A DNA stretch of 64,000 bases, taken from positions 7,917,501 through 7,981,500 of the forward strand of contig NZ_CP109444.1 in assembly GCF_036227225.1 (NCBI RefSeq), in the 5' to 3' direction. This DNA comes from Streptomyces sp. NBC_01478 (GTDB taxonomy: Bacteria > Actinomycetota > Actinomycetes > Streptomycetales > Streptomycetaceae). How positions within the stretch are numbered: position 1 is the first letter of the stretch; each line of letters starts with the position of its first letter. Below, one piece after another: positions 27,001 through 35,898 of the stretch. The notes beneath the pieces were generated by a model. The model was not told the DNA's origin and made no database searches. It saw only the letters and a program-made list of their open reading frames with translations. The position numbers were made by a program, and so were the translations under genes.

Positions 27001-28674
27001 TTGAGACGCAGCACTTTCCTGGCGGCAGCCACGGCGACCACTCTGTCCGCCACCCTGTTCACGGGCCTTTCCCCGGCCCACGCGGACAGCGCCAGCGGCG
27101 GTCCCGTCCTGTCCGACGCGGACGGCTGGTACGAGCCCGGGCTGATCTTCGTGAGTGCGCACTCGGACCGTCCCCTCACGCACATCACGGCGCACTTCTA
27201 CCCGCTGGACGCACCGGCCGGGGGACCGGAAGCCGGATCGACCGAGGACTTCACCCAGTACACCGGACAGGACGCGACCTCCGGCACCTGGCGGGCGCCG
27301 GTCCACCTGGCCGATCTCGGCGACTACCGGGTGACCGTCGACCTGGAGGACGCCTCCGGCGCCACCGTCACCGGCGCGCTCTCGCCCCACACGCTGCGGT
27401 ACCGGACGCTCATCACGATCCCCGGCCTGACCGCCACCCCCGCCGTGCCGGACTACCTCCACCAGCAGGTCACCGTCAGCGGCACCGCCCTCGCCACGGA
27501 CCCCCGCCACCCGGACACCTCCACGCCCGCCGCCGGCGTACCCGTCGACATCGAGACCGGGCGCGGCCGGGTGGACGCGACCACCACGGCCGACGGTCGC
27601 TTTACCGCCGCCTTCGTCCCCGTCCGGACGTCCGTCGACCTGACCGCCGCACCCGAGGAATCCGTCAACTACCCGGGCGCGATCGGCCTGTTGAGCCCCA
27701 AGCAGCACCTGCACACCACGCAGGCACCGGTCCGCCTCACCGCGAGCACCCACGCCCTGAACCTGAAACAGGGCGCCACCGGCACCGTCACCGGCCGCGC
27801 CGAGATCCAGACAACCTCAGGCTGGCAGCCACTGCCGCACACCAGTGTCGAGCTCTTCGGTACCGCCCCCACCGGCTCGGGCATCGTCGCCGGTCAGACC
27901 ACCACCGACAGCCAGGGCGCCTACACGCTGCACGTCTCCTCCGACAACGCCGCCCCGGCGGCCCAACTCGTGGCCGGCACGGACGACTTGCCCTTCCAGC
28001 AGGTCGCCACCGAACCCTTCGGCCTCCACGTCGCGTACACGACCCACATGGACATGAGCGCGGAGCTCACCGACACCTCGTCCCTCAAGGTCTCCGGCTA
28101 CGTCTACTACGAGGACGCACGCGCGCACTGGCCGACCAAGCCCACCGTCACCCTGCAGTACTCCAAGGACGGCAAGAGCGGCTGGAAGAACGCCGCCACC
28201 GTCCCCGTCAAGATCCGCTACAACAAGCCCCTGTTCGAGGAGGAGTTCGCCCGCTCCCTCACCACGACGAACACCAACGTGTACTGGCGCGCCCAGTTCA
28301 ACGGCAACCCGGACCTGGCGACCAGCACCACCAAGCCCGTCCACCTCTACCGCTACGCCACCCGCGTCACCGGCTTCCACGCCACCCCCGACCCGGTCCG
28401 CAAGAACCAGCCGATCCGGTTCGCCGGCACGCTCCAGTACAAGAACGGCACCACCTGGAAACCGCTCGACGGCGGTTCCCCCACCCTCTACTTCAAGCCC
28501 CGCGGCTCCACCACCTACCACTACGTCAGCGAGCTGGGCACCGACAAGCACGGTCACCTCGTCGGCACGGAGACCGCCCACCAGGACGGCACCTGGGCCG
28601 TCTCCCTCAGCCGCGAGACCGAAAACCACTACCTGAAGAGCGCCCAGGTCACCGACTACGTCGACGTCCGGTGA
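27001..28674 (+). CDS. Large secreted protein with Ig-like segments
   Basis: 557 residues. TTG 27001 follows GGGGGACC and gives a clean signal peptide: RRSTFLAAATATTLSATLF, then SPAHA before the mature chain. The rest is beta-rich with repeated patterns of Ig-like or bacterial surface domains: PVDIETGRGRVDATTTADG, SVELFGTAPTGSG with TTDSQGAYTLHV, and VTGFHATPDPVRKNQPIRF near the end. An exported surface or matrix protein is likely. The longer open frame to 26881 is not needed. Function unknown; it neighbours the RHS gene but is transcribed away from it. Confidence 0.75.
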   Translation: MRRSTFLAAATATTLSATLFTGLSPAHADSASGGPVLSDADGWYEPGLIFVSAHSDRPLTHITAHFYPLDAPAGGPEAGSTEDFTQYTGQDATSGTWRAPVHLADLGDYRVTVDLEDASGATVTGALSPHTLRYRTLITIPGLTATPAVPDYLHQQVTVSGTALATDPRHPDTSTPAAGVPVDIETGRGRVDATTTADGRFTAAFVPVRTSVDLTAAPEESVNYPGAIGLLSPKQHLHTTQAPVRLTASTHALNLKQGATGTVTGRAEIQTTSGWQPLPHTSVELFGTAPTGSGIVAGQTTTDSQGAYTLHVSSDNAAPAAQLVAGTDDLPFQQVATEPFGLHVAYTTHMDMSAELTDTSSLKVSGYVYYEDARAHWPTKPTVTLQYSKDGKSGWKNAATVPVKIRYNKPLFEEEFARSLTTTNTNVYWRAQFNGNPDLATSTTKPVHLYRYATRVTGFHATPDPVRKNQPIRFAGTLQYKNGTTWKPLDGGSPTLYFKPRGSTTYHYVSELGTDKHGHLVGTETAHQDGTWAVSLSRETENHYLKSAQVTDYVDVR

Positions 28675-28784
28675 ACCTGCCTGGCTTCATGAAAGTGTGA
28701 GGAGTGCTGCGCTCCGTGTGCGGGTGACGGGATCCGGCAGCCGACGTCCAGACGTCCAGTGGACACCGACCGGAGAGAGACGTG

Positions 28785-29714
28785 ATGTCCCCAACGATTC
28801 GCAGGGCCGTGATCCCCGCCGCGGGGCTCGGCTCCCGGCTGCTGCCCCTGACGAAGGCGACCCCGAAGGAGATGCTGCCGGTCGGCGACAAGCCGGTCAT
28901 CGAGCACACCGTGCGCGAACTGGTGGACTCCGGCATCACCGACATCACCATCGTCGTCTCGGGCGGCAAGTCCCTGATCCAGGAGCACTTCCGCCCCAAC
29001 CCCGCCCTCGTCGAGCAACTCCGCGAAGACGGCAAGACGGCCTACGCGGACGCCGTGGAGGAGGTCGCGGAGCTGGCCCGGCAGGGGCACATCACCTACC
29101 TCGACCAGTACGGCCCCTACGGCAACGGCACCCCCGTGCTCAACGCCGCCCGGGCCTTCGGCGACGAACCGGTGCTCGTGCTGTGGCCCGACGACGTCTT
29201 CGTGGCCGAGGTCCCGCGTGCCCAGCAGTTGATCCGCGCCTACGAGCAGACCGGCTGCCCGGTGCTGGCCCTCATGCCGATGGACCCCGTCGACTCCCAG
29301 CGCTACGGCGTGCCCGTGGTCAAGGAGGACCTCGGGGACGGTCAACTGCGCATCACCGGCCTGGTCGAGAAGCCCGAGCCCACCGACGCGCCGTCGGCGT
29401 ACGCGGCCATCGGCGGCTACGTCGTCACGCCCGGGATCATCGACGAACTGCGCGAGCAGACCCGCCGCTGGTACGAGGTCAGGACCGGCGAGGTCTATCT
29501 GACCGACGCCATCAACGCCTACGCCGCCTCCCGCGCGGTGTACGGGCAGGTCATCCAGGGCCGCTGGTACGACACCGGCAATCCGGCCGACTACATGGTC
29601 GCCCAGATGGCGTTCGCGCTCGCCCACCCCCAGTACGGCCCCATCCTGCGCGGCCTGGTCGCCGAGCTCGACGTCGACCGTGCGGCCGCGCTCCCGGCGA
29701 CGACCGGCACCTGA
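28785..29714 (+). CDS. galU: UTP-glucose-1-phosphate uridylyltransferase
   Basis: A 309-residue enzyme making UDP-glucose for envelope glycans and sugar nucleotides. The nucleotide-binding start is IPAAGLGSRLLPLTKATPKE, followed by MLPVGDKPVIEHTVRE, the metal site WPDDVFV and VEKPEP. ATG 28785 lies seven bases after GGAGAG; a GTG one codon earlier is closer than usual. It has its own leader, with a short tandem GACGTCCA upstream. It is probably not part of the sigma-factor island that follows. Confidence 0.9.
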   Translation: MSPTIRRAVIPAAGLGSRLLPLTKATPKEMLPVGDKPVIEHTVRELVDSGITDITIVVSGGKSLIQEHFRPNPALVEQLREDGKTAYADAVEEVAELARQGHITYLDQYGPYGNGTPVLNAARAFGDEPVLVLWPDDVFVAEVPRAQQLIRAYEQTGCPVLALMPMDPVDSQRYGVPVVKEDLGDGQLRITGLVEKPEPTDAPSAYAAIGGYVVTPGIIDELREQTRRWYEVRTGEVYLTDAINAYAASRAVYGQVIQGRWYDTGNPADYMVAQMAFALAHPQYGPILRGLVAELDVDRAAALPATTGT

Positions 29715-29842
29715 CCCGCCACCCGCCGCCCGTCCCGGCCGCACGACCCGCAGAGCCGTGACCTGCGGTGCCGGGCCGCGCACCGCCCGCCGTAGCATGG
29801 ACGGGCGCTTGCGCGAACCGGGTCGGAACGAAGGCGGCACGC

Positions 29843-30757
29843 ATGGATATCGGGGACGACACGGACTCCCTCGACGAGGCGACGAACGTGTTCATGGCGG
29901 CGCGTCCCCAGCTCTTCGGCATCGCCTACCGCGTGCTCGGCAGTGCCACGGAGGCCGAGGACGTACTACAGGAGGCGTGGCTGCGGTGGCAGCACACCGA
30001 CCGTGACGTGGTCCGCGAGCCCAAGGCGTTCCTCGCCACCGTCACCGCCCGGCTGGCGCTCAACGTCGCCCAGTCCGCCCGGGTCCGCCGCGAGTCGTAC
30101 ATCGGGCCCTGGCTGCCGGAGCCGGTCGACACGCGCGCGGATCCGCAGTTGGGCGCCGAGCGGGCCGAGGCGCTCGACACGGCGGTGCTCCTCCTGCTGG
30201 AGCGGCTCAACCCCGTGGAGCGGGCGGCCTATGTGCTGCGGGAGGCCTTCGACTACCCCTACGGGCAGATCGCGGACATGCTGGAGACCAGCGAGACCAA
30301 CACGCGCCAGTTGGTGAGCCGCGCGCGCAAGCACCTCGCGTCGGAGCGCCGCAAGCCCGTCGACGCCACCGAGCACCGACGGCTGATGGAGGTGTTCCTC
30401 ACCGCGGCACAGACCGGCGATCTGGCCGTGCTCGAAGGCATCCTCGCCCAGGACGTGGTCAGCTACACCGACGGGAACGGACTGCGCGGGGCGTCCAGGT
30501 TCCCGGTCGTCGGCCTGGTGCACGTCTCCCGGTACCTGGCCGCGTTCGCGCCGCGCTTCTGGCCGGGCAAGGAGATCCACTGGGTCGAGGCCAACGGCGG
30601 CCCGGCCGCCCTCGTCACGGCCGAGGGGACGCCGGTGGTGCTGCTGACCCTCGACATCTCGGAGCGCGGCATCGAGCGGGCCATGTGGGTCATGAACCCG
30701 GAGAAACTGGCCCCCTACGTGGCCTCCCTGGACGGCGGCGGCACGCCCTCCTCCTGA
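29843..30757 (+). CDS. ECF41-type (SigJ-like) RNA polymerase sigma factor
   Basis: 304 residues. Region sigma-2 (FGIAYRVLGSATEAEDVLQE) comes first, then sigma-4 (LNPVERAAYVLREAFDYPYG), then a SnoaL-like C-terminal domain. The linker motif WLPEP is present. The C-terminal motifs read DGNGL and NPEKL where the group has DGGGK and NPDKL. In ECF41 proteins this tail tunes activity and replaces an anti-sigma factor. ATG 29843 follows GAAGGCGG. Five genes downstream have a TGTCACA-N16-GGTC start region close to the known ECF41 promoter, so this is their probable regulator. Its own upstream region lacks the motif. Confidence 0.9.
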   Translation: MDIGDDTDSLDEATNVFMAARPQLFGIAYRVLGSATEAEDVLQEAWLRWQHTDRDVVREPKAFLATVTARLALNVAQSARVRRESYIGPWLPEPVDTRADPQLGAERAEALDTAVLLLLERLNPVERAAYVLREAFDYPYGQIADMLETSETNTRQLVSRARKHLASERRKPVDATEHRRLMEVFLTAAQTGDLAVLEGILAQDVVSYTDGNGLRGASRFPVVGLVHVSRYLAAFAPRFWPGKEIHWVEANGGPAALVTAEGTPVVLLTLDISERGIERAMWVMNPEKLAPYVASLDGGGTPSS

Positions 30758-30771
30758 GCGCCTCCCCGAGC

Positions 30772-30798
30772 TGTCACAGATCGCGGGGCCACCCGGTC
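30772..30798 (+). promoter_or_regulatory. ECF41-type promoter of the flavoprotein
   Basis: TGTCACA at 30772-30778 and GGTC at 30795-30798 are separated by 16 bases. It lies 36 bases before the GTG start. The same spacing occurs at four other sites in the island. Confidence 0.75.
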
Positions 30799-30833
30799 GT
30801 ACTGGACGAAGACCCCAGTGATCGGAGTGGACC

Positions 30834-32564
30834 GTGGCTGTCACCGAACAACGTCTCGCCACCATGGTGCTGGTGATCGGCACCGGAGGGGCCGGCCTGC
30901 GGGCGGCGATCGAACTGGCCGAGGCCGGCGTCGACGTCCTCGCCGTCGGCAAGCGCCCCAAGGACGACGCCCATACGGCACTGGCGGCCGGCGGCATCAA
31001 CGCGGCACTGGCCACCATGGACCCCGAGGACAGTTGGCAGCAGCACGCCGCCGACACCCTCAAGGAGAGCTACCTCCTCGCCGATCCGCGCACCGTGGAG
31101 ATCGTCACCCGGGGCGCCGCCCGCGGCATCGAGGACCTGGAGCGCTACGGCATGGCCTTCGCCCGCGAGGAGGACGGCCGCATCTCGCAGCGCTTCTTCG
31201 GCGCGCACACGTTCCGCAGGACCGCCTTCGCCGGCGACTACACCGGCCTGGAGATCCAGCGCACCCTCGTCCGGCGCGCCGAGCAACTGGACATCCCGGT
31301 GCTGGAGGGGGTGTACATCACGCGGCTGCTGGTGCACGAGGGTGCCGTGTTCGGCGCGTACGGCTTCGACCTCACGAGCGGACGGCGCTACGTCATCCAC
31401 GCCGACGCGGTCGTCCTGGCCGCCGGCGGTCACACCCGCATCTGGCGGCGCACCTCCTCGCGGCGCGACGAGAACACCGGGGACTCCTTCCGCCTGGCCG
31501 TGGAGGCCGGGGCCCGGCTGCGCGACGCCGAGCTGGTGCAGTTCCACCCCTCCGGCATCATCGAACCGGAGAGCGCCGCCGGCACCCTGGTCAGCGAGGC
31601 CGCCCGCGGCGAGGGCGGCATCCTGCGCAACGCGCTCGGGGAACGCTTCATGGCCCGCTACGACCCCGAGCGCATGGAGCTCTCCACCCGCGACCGCGTG
31701 GCCCTGGCCGCGTACACGGAGATCAAGGAAGGGCGCGGCACGCCCGCCGGCGGGGTCTGGCTCGACGTCTCCCACCTGCCCCGGCAGACGATCATGACGC
31801 GGCTGCCCCGTGTCCACCAGACCCTGATGGACCTGCAGATGCTGGACATCACCCGGGATCCGATCGAGATCGCGCCCACCGCGCACTACTCGATGGGCGG
31901 TGTGTGGGTGCGCCCTGAGGACCACAGCACCGACGTACGCGGCCTGTACGCGATCGGCGAGGCGTCGAGCGGGCTGCACGGAGCCAACCGGCTCGGCGGC
32001 AACAGCCTCGTCGAACTGCTGGTGTTCGGCCGTCTCACCGGCCGGGCCGCCGCGGCGTACTCGCAGTCCCTGACGGCCCAGCCGCGCTCCGCGTCGGCCG
32101 TCGCGGCGGCCCGCGCGGAGCTCGACGGACTCCTCGCCGCCGACGGGCCCGAGAACGTGCGAGCCCTGCAACGCGCGATCCGCGACACCATGACCGAGCA
32201 CGCGGGCGTCGTACGCGACGAGGACGGACTGCGCGCGGGCCTCGCGGAACTCGCGGTGATCGAGAAGCGCATGGAGGCCGTCGGCATCCACCCGGACATC
32301 GCGGGCTATCAGGATCTGGCGCACGCCCTCGACCTCAAGTCGGCGGCCCTCGCGGCCCGGGCCACTCTCGAATCGGCGCTGGAGCGCCGTGAGACGCGGG
32401 GCTGCCACAACCGCAGCGATTATCCCGGCCTGGATTCCGCACTGCGGGTGAATCTCGTGTGGTCCCCGACGACGGGCGTCACCCGCGAGGACATTCCGGC
32501 GGTCCCCGACGAGATCTCCGCCCTGATGCGGGACGTGTCGACCGCGGGAAAACTCGTCGAATAG
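30834..32564 (+). CDS. Fumarate reductase/succinate dehydrogenase-type flavoprotein
   Basis: 576 residues. FAD-binding start VIGTGGAGLRAAIELAEAG, and AHTALAAGGINAAL with the histidine to which SdhA/FrdA enzymes bind FAD covalently. Active-site region QFHPSG, later HYSMGGV and GLHGANRLGGNSL, then the C-terminal helical domain. L-aspartate oxidase is a close relative but usually lacks that histidine. GTG 30834 follows GGAG. No iron-sulfur or membrane subunit is next to it, so electrons probably go to or from another carrier. It has an ECF41-type promoter just behind the sigma factor gene. Confidence 0.85.
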   Translation: MAVTEQRLATMVLVIGTGGAGLRAAIELAEAGVDVLAVGKRPKDDAHTALAAGGINAALATMDPEDSWQQHAADTLKESYLLADPRTVEIVTRGAARGIEDLERYGMAFAREEDGRISQRFFGAHTFRRTAFAGDYTGLEIQRTLVRRAEQLDIPVLEGVYITRLLVHEGAVFGAYGFDLTSGRRYVIHADAVVLAAGGHTRIWRRTSSRRDENTGDSFRLAVEAGARLRDAELVQFHPSGIIEPESAAGTLVSEAARGEGGILRNALGERFMARYDPERMELSTRDRVALAAYTEIKEGRGTPAGGVWLDVSHLPRQTIMTRLPRVHQTLMDLQMLDITRDPIEIAPTAHYSMGGVWVRPEDHSTDVRGLYAIGEASSGLHGANRLGGNSLVELLVFGRLTGRAAAAYSQSLTAQPRSASAVAAARAELDGLLAADGPENVRALQRAIRDTMTEHAGVVRDEDGLRAGLAELAVIEKRMEAVGIHPDIAGYQDLAHALDLKSAALAARATLESALERRETRGCHNRSDYPGLDSALRVNLVWSPTTGVTREDIPAVPDEISALMRDVSTAGKLVE

Positions 32565-32567
32565 CCA

Positions 32568-32603
32568 CTGTCATAGGCACTGTCGCAGGCGCTGTCACAA
32601 ACA
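32568..32603. repeat. Three tandem 12-bp copies containing the -35 element
   Basis: CTGTCATAGGCA, CTGTCGCAGGCG and CTGTCACAAACA follow one another with a 12-base period; the third holds the TGTCACA -35 element. The copies begin right after the flavoprotein stop. They may be extra sigma or repressor contacts, or slippage. Confidence 0.55.
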
Positions 32604-32619
32604 AAGCCGGTGCCCGGTC
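32593..32619 (+). promoter_or_regulatory. ECF41-type promoter of the NmrA-like gene
   Basis: TGTCACA at 32593-32599, 16 bases, GGTC at 32616-32619, 47 bases before the ATG. Confidence 0.75.
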
Positions 32620-32666
32620 ACTACTGATACAGGCAGGCATCAGGCAAACCCGAAAGGAATTCCGTC

Positions 32667-33413
32667 ATGAAGGTCGTAGTGATCGGTGGCACCGGGCTCA
32701 TCGGCTCGAAGGTGGTCGCCGGGCTCGGCGAGCACGGGCACGAGGTGGTCGCGGCGGCACCCAGCACCGGTGTCGACACGCTGACGGGCGAGGGACTGGC
32801 CGAGGTCCTGAAGGGCGCGTCGGTGGTGGTCGACGTGTCGAACTCGCCCTCGTTCGAGGACCAGGCGGTCATGGACTTCTTCCGCGTCTCGACGGCGAAT
32901 CTGCTGAAGGCGGAGACCGAGGCGGGCGTCGCGCATCACGTGGCGCTGTCCGTGGTCGGTACCGAACGCCTCCAGGGGAGCGGGTACTTCCGCGCCAAGC
33001 AGGCCCAGGAAGACCTGATCAAGGCGTCCGGCAACCCCTACTCCATCGTCCACGCCACCCAGTTCTTCGAGTTCGCGAAGGGACTCGCCGACGGGGTCAC
33101 CCAGGGCGACACCGTGCACCTGCCCGACGCGAAGATCCAGCCCATCGTCTCCGACGACGTGGCCGAGGCCGTCGCCCGCACGGCGGTCGGGGACCCGGTG
33201 GGCGGCGTGGTGGAGGTCGCCGGTCCCGAGGCGTTCCCGCTGGAGGAGTTCATCCGCATGGGACTCAGCGCCCAGGACGACCCCCGCAAGATCGTCACGG
33301 ACCCGCAGGCGACGTACTGGGGTGCGGAGTTGGAGGAGAACACACTCCTGCCGGGTCCGGACGCACACATCGCCGGGACACGGTTCGCCGACTGGCTCTC
33401 GCGGCAGAAGTAG
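32667..33413 (+). CDS. NmrA-like NAD(P)-binding protein (atypical SDR)
   Basis: 248 residues with an N-terminal Rossmann fold (VVVIGGTGLIGSKVVAGL), then DVSNSPSFED, HHVALSVVGTERLQ and YFRAKQAQEDLIK. This type includes sensors of NADP state and NADP-dependent reductases or isomerases of unknown substrate. A Tyr-x-x-x-Lys pair is not in the classical place (YFRAK has the right spacing and could serve). AAAGGAA before the ATG fixes the start. It has its own ECF41-type promoter, so it belongs to the island's redox set. A strong terminator follows. Confidence 0.82.
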   Translation: MKVVVIGGTGLIGSKVVAGLGEHGHEVVAAAPSTGVDTLTGEGLAEVLKGASVVVDVSNSPSFEDQAVMDFFRVSTANLLKAETEAGVAHHVALSVVGTERLQGSGYFRAKQAQEDLIKASGNPYSIVHATQFFEFAKGLADGVTQGDTVHLPDAKIQPIVSDDVAEAVARTAVGDPVGGVVEVAGPEAFPLEEFIRMGLSAQDDPRKIVTDPQATYWGAELEENTLLPGPDAHIAGTRFADWLSRQK

Positions 33414-33435
33414 CGCTCGGCTGAGACCGTCGGTT

Positions 33436-33469
33436 CCGGGTGGCCCTTTCCTCCGAAAGGGCCACCCGG
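33436..33469. terminator. Perfect 15-bp hairpin between convergent genes
   Basis: CCGGGTGGCCCTTTC pairs exactly with 33455-33469 around a four-base loop. It lies between the NmrA-like gene and the converging nitroreductase remnant and would stop both transcripts. Confidence 0.8.
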
Positions 33470-33515
33470 GCTGTTGGGGAGACAGTTCGCCGGACCGGCG
33501 GCGATCGCGGTACTG

Positions 33516-34109
33516 GCACTCGACGAACGTGACCGTCTCGTCGAGCGGGGCCCTGCCCGTGCGGGGGTGGTCGACCGTGACGTCCTCGTATCCGATCGAC
33601 ATGCCGCAGAAGAGCGTGAGCTCGTCCGGGGGCGACAGGATCTCCGCCACGCTCCTGCGGAACTTCGCCCAGGCCATCTGCGGGTAGCTGTGCAGCCCTT
33701 CGTCGCGCAGCAACAGCATGACGGTCTGCAGGAACATGCAGGTGTCGGACCACTGGGCCGGCCCCGGATCGCGGTCGACGCAGCAGAACAGGGCGGTGGG
33801 CGCGCCGAAACAGTCCCGGTTCGCGGACGCGGCCAGCCGGCGTGCCTCCACGTCCTCGCGCGGGATGCCGAGTGCGCCGTAGCGCTGCTCGCCGAAGGCG
33901 GACCGGCGCTCGCGGTACGGGGATTTCAGCGCGGGCGGGTACTGCTCGTACTCCGGCTCGTCCCAGGGGTCACCCCGCGGCTGGATGTTCGATCCGGACG
34001 GCGCCCGGGCCGCGGCGGACAGCACACGCTCCATCACCTCCCTCGGGACCTCCCGGTCGGTGAGTCCGCGCACCGCCCGCCGGCTCGTGACCGCCTCATA
34101 GACGTCCAA
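33516..34109 (-). pseudogene. Nitroreductase with internal deletion and no natural stop
   Basis: TTG 34109 follows GGGAGAAGAG and opens a nitroreductase-family frame: VTSRRAVRGLTDREV, APSGSNIQP, GDPWDEPEYEQYPPALKSPY, MLLLRDEGL and LFCGMSIGYED. NIQP joins GDPW directly at 33974-33979; family members I recall have about 28 residues between, so an in-frame deletion is likely. After VTFVEC, where homologs end, no stop follows and the frame runs on to 32640 across the terminator and antisense to the NmrA-like gene. It lies behind the cytochrome b gene, in its operon. Probably inactive. Confidence 0.65.
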
Positions 34110-34176
34110 GGTCGCTCTTCTCCCTGTCTCCCTGTCTCCCCGATTCCCCAATTGCCCGTCCGCTCGACGGGCCTGG

Positions 34177-35766
34177 TCACCGGTGCACTTCTGTGGCCGG
34201 TATTTCCTTTTCCTCGAATTCCCGTGCCGTCGGTTTGGTGATCTGCGCGTTCTCGCCGTAGAGGCGCTCGCTGAGCCGGGCGCGCAGATTCCGGGTGCCG
34301 GGGGCGATCGGGCGGTACTGCTCGTGCTGGGTGAGGAGATGGAGCTGTTCCTGGTCGAGGGGCTCGTGCAGTTCGACGAACTCTCCGTCGGGCAGGCGTT
34401 TGATGATGCCGGTCTCGCGTCCGTGGAGCACTTTTTCGCGGTCGCCGCGCTGAAGTCCGAGTGCCCATCGTTTCGTCACGGAGTACGCCGCGACGGGCAC
34501 GACGAACAGACCGATGCGGACGGCCCACGTCACCGACTCGACCGGGACATGGAAGCGGACGGCGATGATGTCGTTCCCGGCGCCGATCAGGGCCACCGCG
34601 TAGAAACTGAGCCAGGAGACGCCAAGTGCCGTGCGCACCGGCCGATTTCGGGGTCGGTCCAGCAGGTTCTGCTCGCGTGCGTCCCGGGTCACCCAGGACT
34701 CGATGAACGGATACACGCCCAGGGCGAGGAAGAAGCCGACACCCGCGGTGAGCGGAATCAGGTTGTCGAGCGCCAGGGTGTGACCCCAGAAGGTGATCTC
34801 CCAGCCCGGCATCACCCGCAGCAGCCCGTCCGCCACGCCCATGTACCAGTCGGGCTGCGACCCGGCCGAGACCTGGTCGGCACGGTAAGGCCCGTACTGC
34901 CAGACGGGGTTGATCTGCGCGATCGCGGCGACGACGAAGACGGTGCCGGTCACCAGCAGGAAATACCCGGCGGACTTGACCGCACGTACCTTGGCCGGCA
35001 CGCCCACGACATTGCCGTTGGTGCGGCCACGGCCCGGGTACTGGGTGTGCCCGTGGTGGAGCACCAGGGCCAGATGCGCGGTCACGAGTGCCACCATGAG
35101 GGCGGGGATGAGCAGCACATGGATGGTGTTGAAGCGCGCCACCAGGTCATGGCCCGGGAACTCGCCCCCGAAGAGGAACATCGACAGATACGTTCCGACG
35201 ATGGGGACGGACAGGATCGTTCCGTTCACGACGGCGAGGCCGGTCCCGGAGAGCAGATCGTCCGGGAGGTCGTATCCCGTCAGTCCCGCGAACATGGCGA
35301 GGACCAACAGCAGGAATCCGAACAGCCAGTTGACCTCGCGCGGCTTGCGGAAGGCGCCCGTGAAGAACACCCGCATCATGTGCGCGAGCAGGGAGGCCAC
35401 GAAGACCAGCGCCGCCCAGTGGTGGGCCTGCCGGATCAGCAGACCGCCGCGCACGTCGAAGGAAATGCGCAGGGTCGACGCGAACGCCTCCGACATCATC
35501 TGGCCGCGCAGCGGTACGTAACTGCCGTCGTACCGCACCTCGTTCATCGAGGGATGGAAGTAGAAGGTCAGATACACGCCCGTGACGACGAGAACGACGA
35601 AGCTGTAGAGGCAGATCTCCCCGAGCAGGAACGACCAGTGGTCCGGAAAGACGCGTCGCGTTTTTCCGCGGATCAGGCGGCGGACACCCAGCCGTCCGTC
35701 GGCCCAGTCGGCCACCCTTTCGCCCTTTGTCCGTACGGCCTGTTCGTCCCCTCCGAGATCCTGCAT
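34177..35766 (-). CDS. Stand-alone cytochrome b subunit (QcrB-like)
   Basis: 529 residues, membrane-bound, normally the quinol-oxidising subunit of the actinobacterial bc1-aa3 complex. Helix pairs carry the haem histidines in RQAHHWAALVFVASLLAHM and in FNTIHVLL with TAHLALVLHHGHTQ. The quinol-site motif reads QPDWYMG. A charged C-terminal extension follows the helices. No qcrC or qcrA lies beside it, so this is a paralogue of the housekeeping gene. ATG 35766 is preceded by GGGG; a GTG two codons earlier is the alternative. Its promoter is of the ECF41 type, divergent from the truncated sigma gene. Confidence 0.88.
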   Translation of the reverse strand: MQDLGGDEQAVRTKGERVADWADGRLGVRRLIRGKTRRVFPDHWSFLLGEICLYSFVVLVVTGVYLTFYFHPSMNEVRYDGSYVPLRGQMMSEAFASTLRISFDVRGGLLIRQAHHWAALVFVASLLAHMMRVFFTGAFRKPREVNWLFGFLLLVLAMFAGLTGYDLPDDLLSGTGLAVVNGTILSVPIVGTYLSMFLFGGEFPGHDLVARFNTIHVLLIPALMVALVTAHLALVLHHGHTQYPGRGRTNGNVVGVPAKVRAVKSAGYFLLVTGTVFVVAAIAQINPVWQYGPYRADQVSAGSQPDWYMGVADGLLRVMPGWEITFWGHTLALDNLIPLTAGVGFFLALGVYPFIESWVTRDAREQNLLDRPRNRPVRTALGVSWLSFYAVALIGAGNDIIAVRFHVPVESVTWAVRIGLFVVPVAAYSVTKRWALGLQRGDREKVLHGRETGIIKRLPDGEFVELHEPLDQEQLHLLTQHEQYRPIAPGTRNLRARLSERLYGENAQITKPTAREFEEKEIPATEVHR

Positions 35767-35817
35767 GGTCACCCCGTTCGACGGTCAAGGGAAAGCGCGA
35801 TGCTGCCCTGCCTTTAA

Positions 35818-35844
35818 GACCGGGGGACCGCCGCATGTGTGACA
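35818..35844 (-). promoter_or_regulatory. ECF41-type promoter of the cytochrome b gene
   Basis: On the minus strand, TGTCACA (35844-35838), 16 bases, GGTC (35821-35818), 51 bases before ATG 35766. It is back to back with the next promoter; together the -35 parts form the inverted repeat TGTGACACG/CGTGTCACA. Confidence 0.75.
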
Positions 35845-35863
35845 CGCGGTCGCCGCGCACCCG

Positions 35864-35890
35864 TGTCACAGGGGCAGGGGGTTCCCGGTC
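35864..35890 (+). promoter_or_regulatory. ECF41-type promoter of the truncated sigma gene
   Basis: TGTCACA at 35864-35870, 16 bases, GGTC at 35887-35890. Only eight bases separate GGTC from ATG 35899, so the transcript would begin at or next to the start codon (leaderless). Confidence 0.72.
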
Positions 35891-35898
35891 TTCGGGGT

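Noticed and set aside
32640..33515. C-terminal half of the extended nitroreductase frame
   Set aside because: Crosses a perfect terminator and is antisense to the NmrA-like gene; not real protein.
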